A DNA stretch of 64,000 bases, taken from NCBI GenBank assembly GCA_964653555.1, contig CAZZFT010000009.1:9939-73938 (forward strand), given 5' to 3'. The notes under the pieces were generated by a model, which worked only from the letters and a program-made list of their open reading frames with translations, ran no database searches and was not told where the DNA came from. This document shows, piece after piece, positions 18,082-26,301 of the stretch (within the stretch, counting starts at the first letter, position 1; each line of letters starts with the position of its first letter). Made by a program: the position numbers and the translations under genes. The stretch comes from JAHEJV01 sp964653555. GTDB lineage: Bacteria; Myxococcota_A; UBA9160; SMWR01.

Positions 18082-18906
18082 GTGGAGGTTTCACACAGCC
18101 AGGTGTCGGAGCGCAGCGTGGGACTCGAAGGAAGGACGGCCCTGGTGACCGGCGCCGCGCGCGGGATCGGGCGCGTGATCGCCCGGGTTCTGGCGGAGTC
18201 GGGCGCGCGGGTGGCGCTGGCGGACCGCGACGCCGACGTGAACCGCACGGCGGAGGATCTGCGCGCGCGCGGATACCCGGCTTCCGGCGTCTGCTTCGAC
18301 GTCGCTTCCGCTGACGCGGTGCGCGACGGTGTCGAGCGCGTGCGCAGCGAGCTAGGCGCCATCGACGTACTGATCAGCAACGCGGGCATCGTCGACCACA
18401 TCGCGCCGCTAACGAAGATGAAGCCGGAGCGCTGGGCCCGGGAGCTCGACGTCAATCTCGGGGGAGCCTTCCACCTGCTCCAGGCCCTGCTGCCCGGGAT
18501 GGTCGAGCGGCGCCACGGCCGCATCGTCCTGATCTCGTCGGTGGCGGCCGTCGGCGGGCTCCATCACCAGGCCGGCTATGCCGCCAGCAAGGCGGGGCTG
18601 CTGGGCCTGGCCAAGACCGTCACCCTCGAGCACGCGCGCCATGGCATTACCTGCAACGTCGTGCTGCCGGGCCTGATCGAGACCGAGAACGTGGCGGCGA
18701 TGCCGGCGGAGATCCGCGAGGCCTCCATCGCGATCACCCCGGCGCGTCGGCTCGGCCGGATGGAAGAGGTCGCGCAGCTGGTGGCCTTCCTCGCGTCCGA
18801 CGAGGCGGGCTTCATCAACGGCGCCGAAATCCGGATCGACGGGGGCTTCAGCCTCAACACCGCGACGCTCGGCAGCCGCAAGGAGCTGCGCGGCGCGGGG
18901 TCCTGA
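18082..18906 (+). CDS. Short-chain dehydrogenase/reductase
   Basis: This is a 274-residue classical SDR. The cofactor motif TGAARGIG is near residue 22, the NAG motif is in LISNAGIVDH, the catalytic Ser lies in LISSVAAVGG, and YAASK supplies the Tyr and Lys. A C-terminal INGAEIRIDGGF closes the fold. It oxidises or reduces a hydroxyl/keto group on an unknown, probably CoA-bound, substrate. The start is a GTG at 18082. It leads a plus-strand cluster with the B12 mutase genes (53 bp gap), so it may act on the mutase substrate or product. Confidence 0.88.
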   Translation: MEVSHSQVSERSVGLEGRTALVTGAARGIGRVIARVLAESGARVALADRDADVNRTAEDLRARGYPASGVCFDVASADAVRDGVERVRSELGAIDVLISNAGIVDHIAPLTKMKPERWARELDVNLGGAFHLLQALLPGMVERRHGRIVLISSVAAVGGLHHQAGYAASKAGLLGLAKTVTLEHARHGITCNVVLPGLIETENVAAMPAEIREASIAITPARRLGRMEEVAQLVAFLASDEAGFINGAEIRIDGGFSLNTATLGSRKELRGAGS

Positions 18907-18958
18907 AGCCGCGGAAGTGCCGGCGCGAGCCGGCGCGCAAAGACGGAGGCCGGGATTC

Positions 18959-20563
18959 ATGGCGCAGCGATGCACGCAGTCGCAGATTCCGTTGAAGCCG
19001 GTCTACGGCCCGCGGGATCTCGAGGGATGGGATCCGGCCGAGAGGCTCGGGGATCCGGGCAGCTTCCCCTACACGCGCGGCGCGCGGGCCCACCCGGAGG
19101 AGCGCGGCGGCTGGATCCAGCGCGAGCTATCCGGCGAGGGCGATGCAGCGCGCTCGAACGCGCAGTTCAAGTATCTGCTCTCCAAAGGGCAGACGGGCCT
19201 CGACATCATCGGCGACACGCCCACCATGGGCTGCCTCGACCCGGACCACCCCTTCGCCGAGCACGCGGTCGGCACCCAGGGCGTGTCGCTGTGCCGCCTG
19301 GACGACTACCGCGAGCTCTACCGCGATCTCCCGCTCGACAGGATCACGCTCTCCCATTCGCTCCAGCCGACCTTCGCGCTGGCGGGGCTCTACTGTGTCG
19401 CCCGCGAGCGCGGGATCCCACCGGCCAGCCTGCGGGGCTCCGTGCTCCAGGTGCCCTTCTATTGTGAAGACACCGGCTACGCGATCCACATGCCCTTCGA
19501 TCTGCGCCTGCGCCTGGCCGTGGATTCGATCGCCTTCTGCAGCCGGGAGATGCCCCGCTTCCACTCTTTTCTGGAGGACACCTACTACATCAGCGACGGG
19601 GGGCTCGACGCGGTCGAAGAGATGGCCCTCGGCTTCGTCGAGATCCGCGGCATCGTGCGGGCGCTGCTCGCGCGCGGCGTCGCAATCGACAGCTTCGCAC
19701 CCCGGATCGCCATCCTCGTGAACTGCCGCATGGACTTCTTCGAGGAGATCGCCAAGATCCGAGCTACCCGTCGGCTCTTCGCCCGCATGCTGCGCGACGA
19801 GTTCGGCGCCCGGGATCCCCGCTCGCTGGCGGTGAACGTGGCCGCGCACACCTCCGGCCTCTCGCTCACCGCGCAGCAGCCCGTGAACAACGTGGTGCGC
19901 GGCGCCACCCAGGCCCTCGCGCTCGCGCTCGCCGGCGCCCAGGCCATCGAAGTCTCCACCTTCGACGAGGCCTTCCGGATTCCGAGCCCCGAGGCGCACC
20001 TGGTCGGGCTGCGCACCCAGCAGGTGATCCAGCTCGAATCGGGCGTGACGCGCGTCGCCGATCCCCTCGCCGGCTCCTACTTCGTGGAATCGCTCACCGA
20101 CGAGATGGAGCGGCGGATCGAGGAGCGGGTGCGCCAGATCGAGGCGGTGGGCGAACCCGCGCAGCTGTGCGAGTCCGGTTACTTCCGGAAGATCTTCCTG
20201 GGCGCGATGGAGCGCTACGCGCGGGAGCTGGGCGACGGCACGCTGCCCAAGGTCGGCGTGAACCAGCACGTGATCCCCGAGGAGGAGGACCTGCTGCTGC
20301 GCGAGGTGGCCGAGGAGAAGATCGAGCCGTTCCGGGAGCGGATCGCGGCGGTCCGCGAACACCGGAAGCGGCGCGATGCCGCGCAGGTGAGGAGCGCCCT
20401 CCAGTCGCTGCATGCCCGCGCCTCCGACCGCGCCGCCAACCTGATGGGAGACGTCGTGGCGGCCACGCAGGCCGGCGCCACGCTGGGAGAGATGGCCGGG
20501 GTGCTGCGCATGGCCTACGGCCAGCCCGCCGATCCCTTCGGATTGCTCGAGGATCCGATCTGA
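18959..20563 (+). CDS. B12-dependent acyl-CoA mutase, large (catalytic) subunit
   Basis: This is a 534-residue protein of the methylmalonyl-CoA mutase alpha family, with the TIM barrel only and the cobalamin domain on the next gene. Family landmarks are FPYTRGARAH, KYLLSKGQTGLDI, CRMDFFEEIAKIRATRRLF, AHTSGLSLTAQQPVNNVVRG and DPLAGSYFVESLTDEME. The usual block after TRG (normally VYPTMY with the substrate Tyr) reads ARAHPEERGGW, so the substrate-specificity region is non-standard. The enzyme probably isomerises the carbon skeleton of a branched acyl-CoA other than methylmalonyl-CoA. The ATG at 18959 follows a good ACGGAGGC site. The cluster also contains an SDR and a MaoC remnant. Confidence 0.85.
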   Translation: MAQRCTQSQIPLKPVYGPRDLEGWDPAERLGDPGSFPYTRGARAHPEERGGWIQRELSGEGDAARSNAQFKYLLSKGQTGLDIIGDTPTMGCLDPDHPFAEHAVGTQGVSLCRLDDYRELYRDLPLDRITLSHSLQPTFALAGLYCVARERGIPPASLRGSVLQVPFYCEDTGYAIHMPFDLRLRLAVDSIAFCSREMPRFHSFLEDTYYISDGGLDAVEEMALGFVEIRGIVRALLARGVAIDSFAPRIAILVNCRMDFFEEIAKIRATRRLFARMLRDEFGARDPRSLAVNVAAHTSGLSLTAQQPVNNVVRGATQALALALAGAQAIEVSTFDEAFRIPSPEAHLVGLRTQQVIQLESGVTRVADPLAGSYFVESLTDEMERRIEERVRQIEAVGEPAQLCESGYFRKIFLGAMERYARELGDGTLPKVGVNQHVIPEEEDLLLREVAEEKIEPFRERIAAVREHRKRRDAAQVRSALQSLHARASDRAANLMGDVVAATQAGATLGEMAGVLRMAYGQPADPFGLLEDPI

Positions 20564-20576
20564 TGGGAGACGCGCC

Positions 20577-20972
20577 ATGCGGCCGATCCGCGTGCTGATC
20601 GCGATCCTCGGGCTCGACCAGCACGAGGTGGGCGCCATGGCCGTGGCGAGAACGCTTCGCGACGCGGGCATGGAGGTGATCTACCTGGGCCGCTTCAACC
20701 TCCCGAGCGACGTCGCGAAGGCGGCCGCCGAAGAGGGCGCGGACGTCGTCGGCCTCTCCTGCCACTCGTGGGAGTACCTGCACTACCTGGATCCGCTGCT
20801 CGCCGCGCTGCGCGAGCGCAATCTCGACCTTCCGGTCGTGGTCGGCGGCTCCGTCGTGACCGCCAGCGACGCGCGGGAGATCCGCGCCAAGGGCGTCGCG
20901 GCGGCCTTCGGACCCACCGCGGAAGGCAGCGAGATCGTCGCGGCGATCGAGCGGCTGGCGCGGAGGGACTGA
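20577..20972 (+). CDS. B12-binding small subunit of acyl-CoA mutase
   Basis: This is a 131-residue cobalamin-binding domain with the base-off/His-on signature D14-x-H16-xx-G19 (GLDQHEVGA), the Ser in VGLSCHSW, and the late VVVGGSVV strand with a GG turn. It carries adenosylcobalamin for the large subunit. The genes are separated by 13 bp. The length and split arrangement match isobutyryl-CoA or hydroxyisobutyryl-CoA mutase small subunits. Confidence 0.93.
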   Translation: MRPIRVLIAILGLDQHEVGAMAVARTLRDAGMEVIYLGRFNLPSDVAKAAAEEGADVVGLSCHSWEYLHYLDPLLAALRERNLDLPVVVGGSVVTASDAREIRAKGVAAAFGPTAEGSEIVAAIERLARRD

Positions 20973-21061
20973 TGCGGGGCGAGCGGCGGCGAGCACGGGG
21001 ACGCGGGTTGCCGGGAAGCAGTCGTCAGTTCGTGCGCCGGAGTCACGCTGTTGGGTGGATC

Positions 21062-21469
21062 ATGGCAGCTGTAGCCTCGTGGCACCGGCCCGCTGCTCGC
21101 GGCGCGCTCCCCATCCAGACCGAAGCGCACCCCGAGCGCTCGATGGGCGCGCCCTCGCTGGCGCCCGATCCGGTCAACGTCCCCATGATCCGGCACTGGG
21201 TCGACGCGCTCGACGATCGCAACCCGGTGTATCTCGACGAGGAGTTCGCCGCGACCACCCGATTCGGCGGGATCGTGGCGCCGCCGGCGATGCTCCAGGC
21301 CTGGGGGATGCCCCGCCCGAAGATCGAGGGCATCGCCGAGCGCGGCGGCGCGCCGAGCGAGATACGCTTCGACAATCCCATCCGCGTGCTCGACGAGGCC
21401 GGCTACGTGGGCACGCTGGCCACCAACTCCGAGCTCGAGTTCGTGCGCTATCTGCGACCCGGCGATCAG
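21062..21469 (+). pseudogene. MaoC-like / FAS1-type dehydratase, 3'-truncated
   Basis: After a poorly conserved N-terminus the frame reads PVNVPMIRHWVDALDDRNPV and FGGIVAPPAMLQAWGMP, the N-terminal hot-dog domain of acyl-CoA hydratases of the MaoC type. The expected continuation is lost exactly at repeat copy 2, where the frame runs into repeat sequence and then into reversed transposase DNA, ending at 21640. Only about 135 residues of the original protein remain. It followed the mutase genes and probably belonged to the same pathway. Confidence 0.7.
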
Positions 21470-21548
21470 GAGGATAGGCAGTATAAGCTCTGGATTCGCG
21501 CCAGGGCCGAGAAGCACGGTTATGTCAACCGTGCTGCCCCGCGGCGGG
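21470..21548 (+). repeat. GAGGATAGG repeat, copy 2 (long, 79 bp)
   Basis: This is the best-preserved long copy. It contains a perfect 9-bp hairpin, AGCACGGTT (21513-21521) and AACCGTGCT (21527-21535), with loop ATGTC. It is followed by CCCCGCGGCGGG. On the right it joins a transposase relic read on the other strand, so this copy may show the element's origin. Confidence 0.95.
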
Positions 21549-21754
21549 GATTCTCGGTGGCCATCCGAGCGATGAGGGCTCTCGTCTTCGCCGCGATCGG
21601 AGGTCTCCCAGGCCCTGGCGTTAAGACCCGATGCCAGTAGCGGCGGAAACCCTGGCGGTGCCAGCGGATTACGGTCTCCGGGCACAGCGAGCTCGACGAT
21701 GGCCTGGCCCCGGCGGCTCCGGAGGAGCGCGAGCAGGCTGCGAAGGACTGCCAT
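21549..21754 (-). mobile_element. Transposase relic A (integrase-core IS family), N-terminal
   Basis: On the minus strand an ATG at 21754 begins LRSLLALLRSR, and another frame continues CPETVIRWHRQGFRRYW and ALIARMATENPRRGAARL. This is the helix-turn-helix N-terminal region of a DDE transposase with an integrase core. About 50 residues between the two blocks are deleted, and the catalytic domain is absent. Its end merges into repeat copy 2. It is inactive. Confidence 0.75.
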
Positions 21755-21895
21755 CGATAGGAAGGCCAGGCCCGCATCGCGGGCCATTCTGTTCGAGTTC
21801 AGGCACCGATCTGGGGAATCTTCCGCGCATTCTCGTCACATGTGCAACTCCACGACCACGCACTTGTACCGGCCTCGCGGCAACCGGGGACTTGG

Positions 21896-23239
21896 ATGAC
21901 TGCGTCGGACGAAACTGCAGCGCAACCGCCTCGAGCCGAGTTTTCGCGTCGCGACCAACGCGTGGTCGCCGTCGTCAACAGCAAGGGCGGCGTCGGCAAG
22001 ACGACCCTTGCCAGCAACCTCGCCGTCTATGCCCAAACCGTCGACGCGAACCTGCCGGTCCTGGTCGTGGGCCTGGACGGTTCGTCGGCGCCGGACGACA
22101 TGTTCGCGTTGGACGACTCGTCGGCGAAGGAAACCACGTACACGGCGCTACACCGAGGCTCCTTCGACACCGCAATTTGTCGTGGTCTCTACGGCGTCTA
22201 CTACGTCCCGTCGAGCCCGCGAACCGCCGAGTTGATTCACCCGGGTCTCGATCGATTCGTGCTGCAGAGGGCGCTCCGCCGGACCGCGTTCCCCGGTCTC
22301 GTTCTCATCGACACCCACAGCGACATGGGGATGTGGACCCAGAACGCCATCGCGGCGAGCGACCTGTCCGTGGTTCCGGTGGCCGACCTCCCCTCGCTCT
22401 TCACGGCGAAGAATGTCTTCGAGTTGCTCGCTGCCTGGGGCCAGCCGCGATCCCGCGCGCGCCTAGCGCTGTCCATGCTCGACCTGCGCATCAAGTACAA
22501 GGCGGAGCTTTGCGGGGACATGCTGAGCCTGCTCGTTGCCACAGCGCGACGGCTCGACCTCCCATTCTTCCAGAGCTTCATCTCCCGCAGTCCGAGGGTG
22601 CAGGCCCTCGCCACCAACCCGGAGGGCCGGTTCTACTCGATCTTGCACGAGGCAAGCCGCACGAACGTGCACGACCAGATGGGGGAGCTGGCCGAAGAGC
22701 TCCTCGAGGTCCTTGAGCGTCAGCGTGCGACAGCGCCGGACGACATCGGCGCCCAGTCATCGAAGACGTCACCCGAGGTGAGCACAGAGCCGATTGTCCG
22801 CTTGCGCCTGCGCACACTAGAAGCCGCGTTCGCGGTGCAGTTCGATGCACAGAAGCCACTCTGCGTCCGGGAGTTCCCCTTCTTCATGGGGCGTCACGAT
22901 CCCGGCGTCCTAAATGATCTTGCCATCCACGATCTTCAGCCCTGGCGGATTTCGCGCCGGCATGCCCACCTCATCCGGCGCGACGGGCGGATCGGTGTCA
23001 TGGATTTGGGAAGTCGGCTGGGAACGTGGGTCGATGGCCGTCAGCTCGGCGGTCCGACCGCTGACCCGGGTCCAGCCTATTTCGCCCCCAAGGGCGGCGA
23101 GCTCATCCTAGGCATGCGCCGTCGCTCGCCATACGTGTTCGACGTCGAGGTGAGCAGGAGCACCGTCTCACCTTCGATGCGGGACACGGCCCCCCTGCCC
23201 CCGTTGCGCACCGCGGCGCTCGCGGCGCTGGTGCAATGA
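21896..23239 (+). CDS. ParA/MinD-type ATPase fused to an FHA domain
   Basis: This is a 447-residue protein. Residues about 22-260 are a deviant-Walker ATPase: VVAVVNSKGGVGKTT is the Walker A with the signature Lys, LVLIDTHSD is Walker B, and VVGLDGSSAP replaces the usual switch I. After a linker rich in Ser/Thr, residues about 325-400 form a forkhead-associated domain (FFMGRHDPG, RISRRHAHL, GSRLGTWVDG), which would bind phosphothreonine. The fusion suggests a positioning ATPase steered by Ser/Thr phosphorylation. The ATG 21896 start is preferred over GTG 21842. It stands alone between two transposase relics, and no ParB is next to it. Confidence 0.85.
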   Translation: MTASDETAAQPPRAEFSRRDQRVVAVVNSKGGVGKTTLASNLAVYAQTVDANLPVLVVGLDGSSAPDDMFALDDSSAKETTYTALHRGSFDTAICRGLYGVYYVPSSPRTAELIHPGLDRFVLQRALRRTAFPGLVLIDTHSDMGMWTQNAIAASDLSVVPVADLPSLFTAKNVFELLAAWGQPRSRARLALSMLDLRIKYKAELCGDMLSLLVATARRLDLPFFQSFISRSPRVQALATNPEGRFYSILHEASRTNVHDQMGELAEELLEVLERQRATAPDDIGAQSSKTSPEVSTEPIVRLRLRTLEAAFAVQFDAQKPLCVREFPFFMGRHDPGVLNDLAIHDLQPWRISRRHAHLIRRDGRIGVMDLGSRLGTWVDGRQLGGPTADPGPAYFAPKGGELILGMRRRSPYVFDVEVSRSTVSPSMRDTAPLPPLRTAALAALVQ

Positions 23240-23340
23240 CGCTGTCGCCCCGAAGGCGGCGTCGGAGCCGCGGGAGCTGTCCGTTCTCAAAATTCATCCG
23301 CGACCTCCCTGCGCTAGAGCGCCGGCCACGACGAGCCTGA

Positions 23341-23590
23341 TCAGGCAGCCTGGCGCCAGACGTACCGGTGGTGGAGGCCTCCCACGCGAGGCAATCCGAT
23401 GACCTTCGCGCGACTCGAGGGCTGCGTCTCCGCCGCTCGGCCTTCAGGGGCGTCGCCGATCGAAGTATGAACGCGATCGAAGTGGTAGTAGTCGACCCCG
23501 CGACCAGGTCCTTGTAGTTCCTCAGGAAGGTCATCCAGCGCTGGTGTGGACTCGGACCCGGCTCGCTCTTGGGCAAGTAGCGGGAGACCG
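23341..23590 (-). mobile_element. Transposase relic C, C-terminal piece
   Basis: The minus strand encodes QRWMTFLRNYKDLVAG, then after a frame change DYYHFDRVHTSIGDAPEG and finally LPRVGGLHHRYVWRQAA with a TGA at 23341. That ending is the standard C-terminus of integrase-core IS transposases. Most of the catalytic domain between the two parts is missing. It is inactive and plausibly the same family as relics A and B. Bases 23240-23340 hold nothing recognisable. Confidence 0.75.
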
Positions 23591-23600
23591 CGGCGCTCGC

Positions 23601-24020
23601 CTAGCCTCTGGCGCGACGGGAGAGCAGGCGCCCGATCGTCGCGACCTCCTCGCTGAGGAGGTCGAGCACGTCGTCGAGCGCCAGGAGACCGACCAGGGCT
23701 CCCGAGGCGTCTACGACGGGAAGTCGCCGGATCGAGGCCGCGGACAGCTGGCTGATCGCATTCTCGATGGGCATCTCCTCACGCGCCGTCACGACCGGCG
23801 CGCTCATGGCCTGGGCGACCTGCTCGCTCCCCGCATCGTGTCCGCGCGCAACGCAGTGGAGCATCAGATCTCGGTCCGTGAGGATTCCAACCGGGTGCTT
23901 CTTGCCGTCGACGACTACGAGACACCCGACCGCGTGCTCGTCCATGCGACGCGCCGCGGTGGCCAACGGCTCGTCCGCCTCGGTCGTCACAACCGATCTG
24001 ACACAGATCCTTCCAATCAT
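23601..24020 (-). CDS. Two-CBS-domain protein
   Basis: This is a 139-residue protein made of a CBS pair. CBS1 has VGCLVVVDGKKHPVGILTDR, and CBS2 has ISQLSAASIRRLPVVDASG with LVGLLALDDVLDLL. Such stand-alone pairs bind adenine nucleotides and act as energy or redox sensors. The ATG at 24020 follows a strong AGGTGG site. It is divergent from the helical protein at 24310 with 289 bp between; this gap has no gene I can support and probably contains both promoters. Confidence 0.92.
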   Translation of the reverse strand: MIGRICVRSVVTTEADEPLATAARRMDEHAVGCLVVVDGKKHPVGILTDRDLMLHCVARGHDAGSEQVAQAMSAPVVTAREEMPIENAISQLSAASIRRLPVVDASGALVGLLALDDVLDLLSEEVATIGRLLSRRARG

Positions 24021-24309
24021 GTGACCACCTCCCTGCGCCGGACCGCAGCCCGCCGGTGACAGCTCGCATCGGGGAGACGGTAGCGCCGCCTTCCCCGCAC
24101 GCGGACGGGAGTCCGGATCCCCCGGTGGCAACTTCCCTCGAGGCCCGCGGGGCGCAGGAGCGGGGTGGGGAGGGCTGCCCTCACTTCCGTACGGTCGATG
24201 GCGGAATGCCCCAGAGCCGGAGCGGCCGACCCGCTGTGAAGCTCGGGCTCCGACCCGCTCCGGCATAACGATTGCACACGCATCGATCGAGATCGGCGGA
24301 GGATGCCCC

Positions 24310-24879
24310 ATGGACCGCACGGCGGCTCTGCAATGGCTCCGAGATCATCTGCACATGATGCACGGGGATCCGGAGGCGCTGATCACCCGCTGCGAGCGAG
24401 CGGTACGCCGACATGCGCAGGAAGATGCCTGGGGCGCCGCCAGGCGCTACGTCGCAGCGCGGCAGCACGAGTGGGAGAAGAGTCACGGCGGCCATGCGAG
24501 CGAGTCGTTCGTGGCCCAGGAGGTCTGCAGGCAGATCGCCGACGAGCTGGCGCACCACGAGCCCGCTCCTCATACCGGAGATGAGGAGCACCTGGCCGGC
24601 GATGGCGTGAAGGCCGAGCTCGAACACGAGGGCTGGGTGTCGCTGATTCCCTGGATCATGGCGTTGGCGCGAGAGGAGGAGCACCGTACCTGGGGCGACA
24701 TCGTGGAGCACACCCGGCGGCGCGCGCGGGAGCTGATTCGCACTCATCACCTCTCCAGCGACACCGAGTTCGACCACACCCGCTGCTACGGCGACGTGGC
24801 TGCGTGGATCGCCGGCATCCTCGCGGAGGACTACTCGGAGCACCTCCCCTCGAGGCGCCCGGAGGCGGGCCTCTCCTGA
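24310..24879 (+). CDS. Uncharacterised 189-residue helical protein
   Basis: I do not recognise the family. The protein is acidic, strongly helical and rich in His, Glu and Arg, with no signal peptide or membrane segment. Conserved-looking features are two Cys (near 30 and 74) and His-rich stretches (DHLHMMHGD, LAHHEPAPHTGDEEH). Its neighbours are a CBS protein, a cytidylate-kinase-like protein and a hemerythrin-like protein, an assortment often met in stress or universal-stress clusters. A role in that response is only inference. The ATG at 24310 follows GGAGGATGCCCC. Confidence 0.6.
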   Translation: MDRTAALQWLRDHLHMMHGDPEALITRCERAVRRHAQEDAWGAARRYVAARQHEWEKSHGGHASESFVAQEVCRQIADELAHHEPAPHTGDEEHLAGDGVKAELEHEGWVSLIPWIMALAREEEHRTWGDIVEHTRRRARELIRTHHLSSDTEFDHTRCYGDVAAWIAGILAEDYSEHLPSRRPEAGLS

Positions 24880-25098
24880 GGAAGCCGACCCAGGACTCGG
24901 GTTCCACCTGCTCTCGCCGCGTCGTGGGAGGCTAGTTCGGCTCCGCGCGGCTTCGTCGTGCGTGACCTGCCGGCGGGGCGGGCACAGGCTTCGCGCTGCG
25001 TGGCGCGTTCCTATCCGCCGAGCGCTTAGCGCGCGAACGGTCCAGAATCTATTGCCCATCCTGCTCCCGCCTAGAGGACGCGTGATAGACTAGTGGTG

Positions 25099-25776
25099 AT
25101 GCGTACGAGCCCCCGTGGAATGCAGGCGCTCGTCGACGAGCATGTCGGGCGCTGGGAGCTCGCGCGCCGCACGGGCCGCGAGCAGCACATGCCCTGCATC
25201 GCGCTCTCCCGTCTTCCGGGCTCGGGCGGAGCCGAGCTGGGTCGGCGCGTGGCCGCCGAGCTCGACTACGACTTCTTCGGCATCGAGATCGTCGACCAGA
25301 TCGCCCGCGAGCACCAGTTCCAGCGCGAGCTGGTGGCGGGTCTCGACGAGCACGTGCGCACGGCGATCGACCGCTACGTGCTCCAGGCACTGCGCCCCTT
25401 CAACGAGGGCGACTACCTCCGTCAGGTGGCACGCACGATCACGACGATCGCCGAGCGCGGCAGGGCGGTCTTCCTCGGTCGGGGGGCCGCCTTCATCCTG
25501 TCGCCGGAGCGGGCGCTGCGGGTGCTGGTGGTGGCCCCCCGCGAGCTGCGCGTCGAGCACATCGCGAAGCAGGACGATCTGGCGCCGGATCGCGCTAGGG
25601 AACGGCTCGCCCGCAAAGACGAAGAGCGCCGCGAGTTCCACCGCCACCACTTCGGAGTGGATCCGGACGACCCGAGCGCCTACGACCTGGTCGTGAATAC
25701 CGGCGGCCTGGGAATCGACCTGGCGGTCGCGCTGGTCGCGGAGACCTGGCGGCGCCGGTTCGGGGCGGGCGGCTGA
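25099..25776 (+). CDS. Cytidylate-kinase-like family protein
   Basis: This is a 225-residue P-loop kinase. The phosphate-binding loop is ALSRLPGSGGAELGRRVA (near residues 33-50), followed by LDYDFFGIEIVDQIA, then a late AVFLGRGAAFIL strand and a lid with ARKDEERREFHRHHFGVD. This is the AAK_26/cytidylate-kinase-like group that is often tied to CBS and universal-stress genes in Proteobacteria; its substrate is not firmly known. ATG 25099 is preferred over tandem GTGs at 25093 and 25096. Bases 24880-25098 show only a weak, reversed trace of the GAGGATAGG repeat near 25030-25062. Confidence 0.82.
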   Translation: MRTSPRGMQALVDEHVGRWELARRTGREQHMPCIALSRLPGSGGAELGRRVAAELDYDFFGIEIVDQIAREHQFQRELVAGLDEHVRTAIDRYVLQALRPFNEGDYLRQVARTITTIAERGRAVFLGRGAAFILSPERALRVLVVAPRELRVEHIAKQDDLAPDRARERLARKDEERREFHRHHFGVDPDDPSAYDLVVNTGGLGIDLAVALVAETWRRRFGAGG

Positions 25777-25784
25777 CGCGGCGG

Positions 25785-26022
25785 CGCGGGTTCCTCGGGG
25801 AACGCGTCGCGCAGCTGCTGGATCATCCAACGAGCTAGCACGAGCGCTCTCTACCACGGAGGCCAGAGGCCGCGAAAGAACACCCAGAAGGCCCGGTCCA
25901 GGGGTAACAACCGCGGCCTGGGGTGTCGCTGAACGTAGACCGCGAGCTGCTGGCGGAGTGCGAGCTCGACCGATGGCCTGGTCCTGCCGGCTCCGGAGGA
26001 GAGCGAGCAGGCTGCGAAGGAC
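25785..26022 (-). mobile_element. Transposase relic B, N-terminal and mid pieces
   Basis: The minus strand begins LRSLLALLRSRQDQ, then in a second frame LALRQQLAVYVQRHPRPRL and LDRAFWVFFRGLWPPW followed by an in-frame TAG, then LVLAR. It jumps straight to WMIQQLRDAFPEE, which belongs in the catalytic core. It carries at least one frameshift, one stop and one large deletion. It shares 11 amino acids and most bases with the start of relic A, so they derive from the same IS family with different deletions. Bases 26023-26301 contain no gene I can support. Confidence 0.75.
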
Positions 26023-26301
26023 TACGCTCCTCAGCCCGACCCGCCGCCATCCAAAGCTACCGCGTGACCGGGCCACAGTTCGAATGCGAGCGCGCCACGG
26101 CTCCAGCACGGATTGGGGCATTTCGATACACCCAGCGGCCCTGGAGCGGACTCCCAGCCGCGCCTGCCCGGCACGGATCCTGCGAATATCTCCGGTCATC
26201 GGGGCGAAGGACCGGATCGCAAGACCGGGACCGAGAGCGAGATCAGGACGAGAGAGGGGAGAAGGACGGGCGACCAGGACCGACGAGAAGGGAGGGAAGC
26301 C

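Noticed and set aside
21470..21640. The open frame through the GAGGATAGG repeat as a real conserved peptide (reads KLWIRARAEKHGYVNRAAPR)
   Set aside because: Copy 4 has two stops in that frame and differences between other copies change amino acids freely, so it is not under protein selection.
25030..25062. An eighth, reversed repeat copy (GCGCGAACGGTCCAGAATCTAT)
   Set aside because: It resembles the left 32 bases but with several gaps and mismatches, and no long-form core follows; too weak to count.
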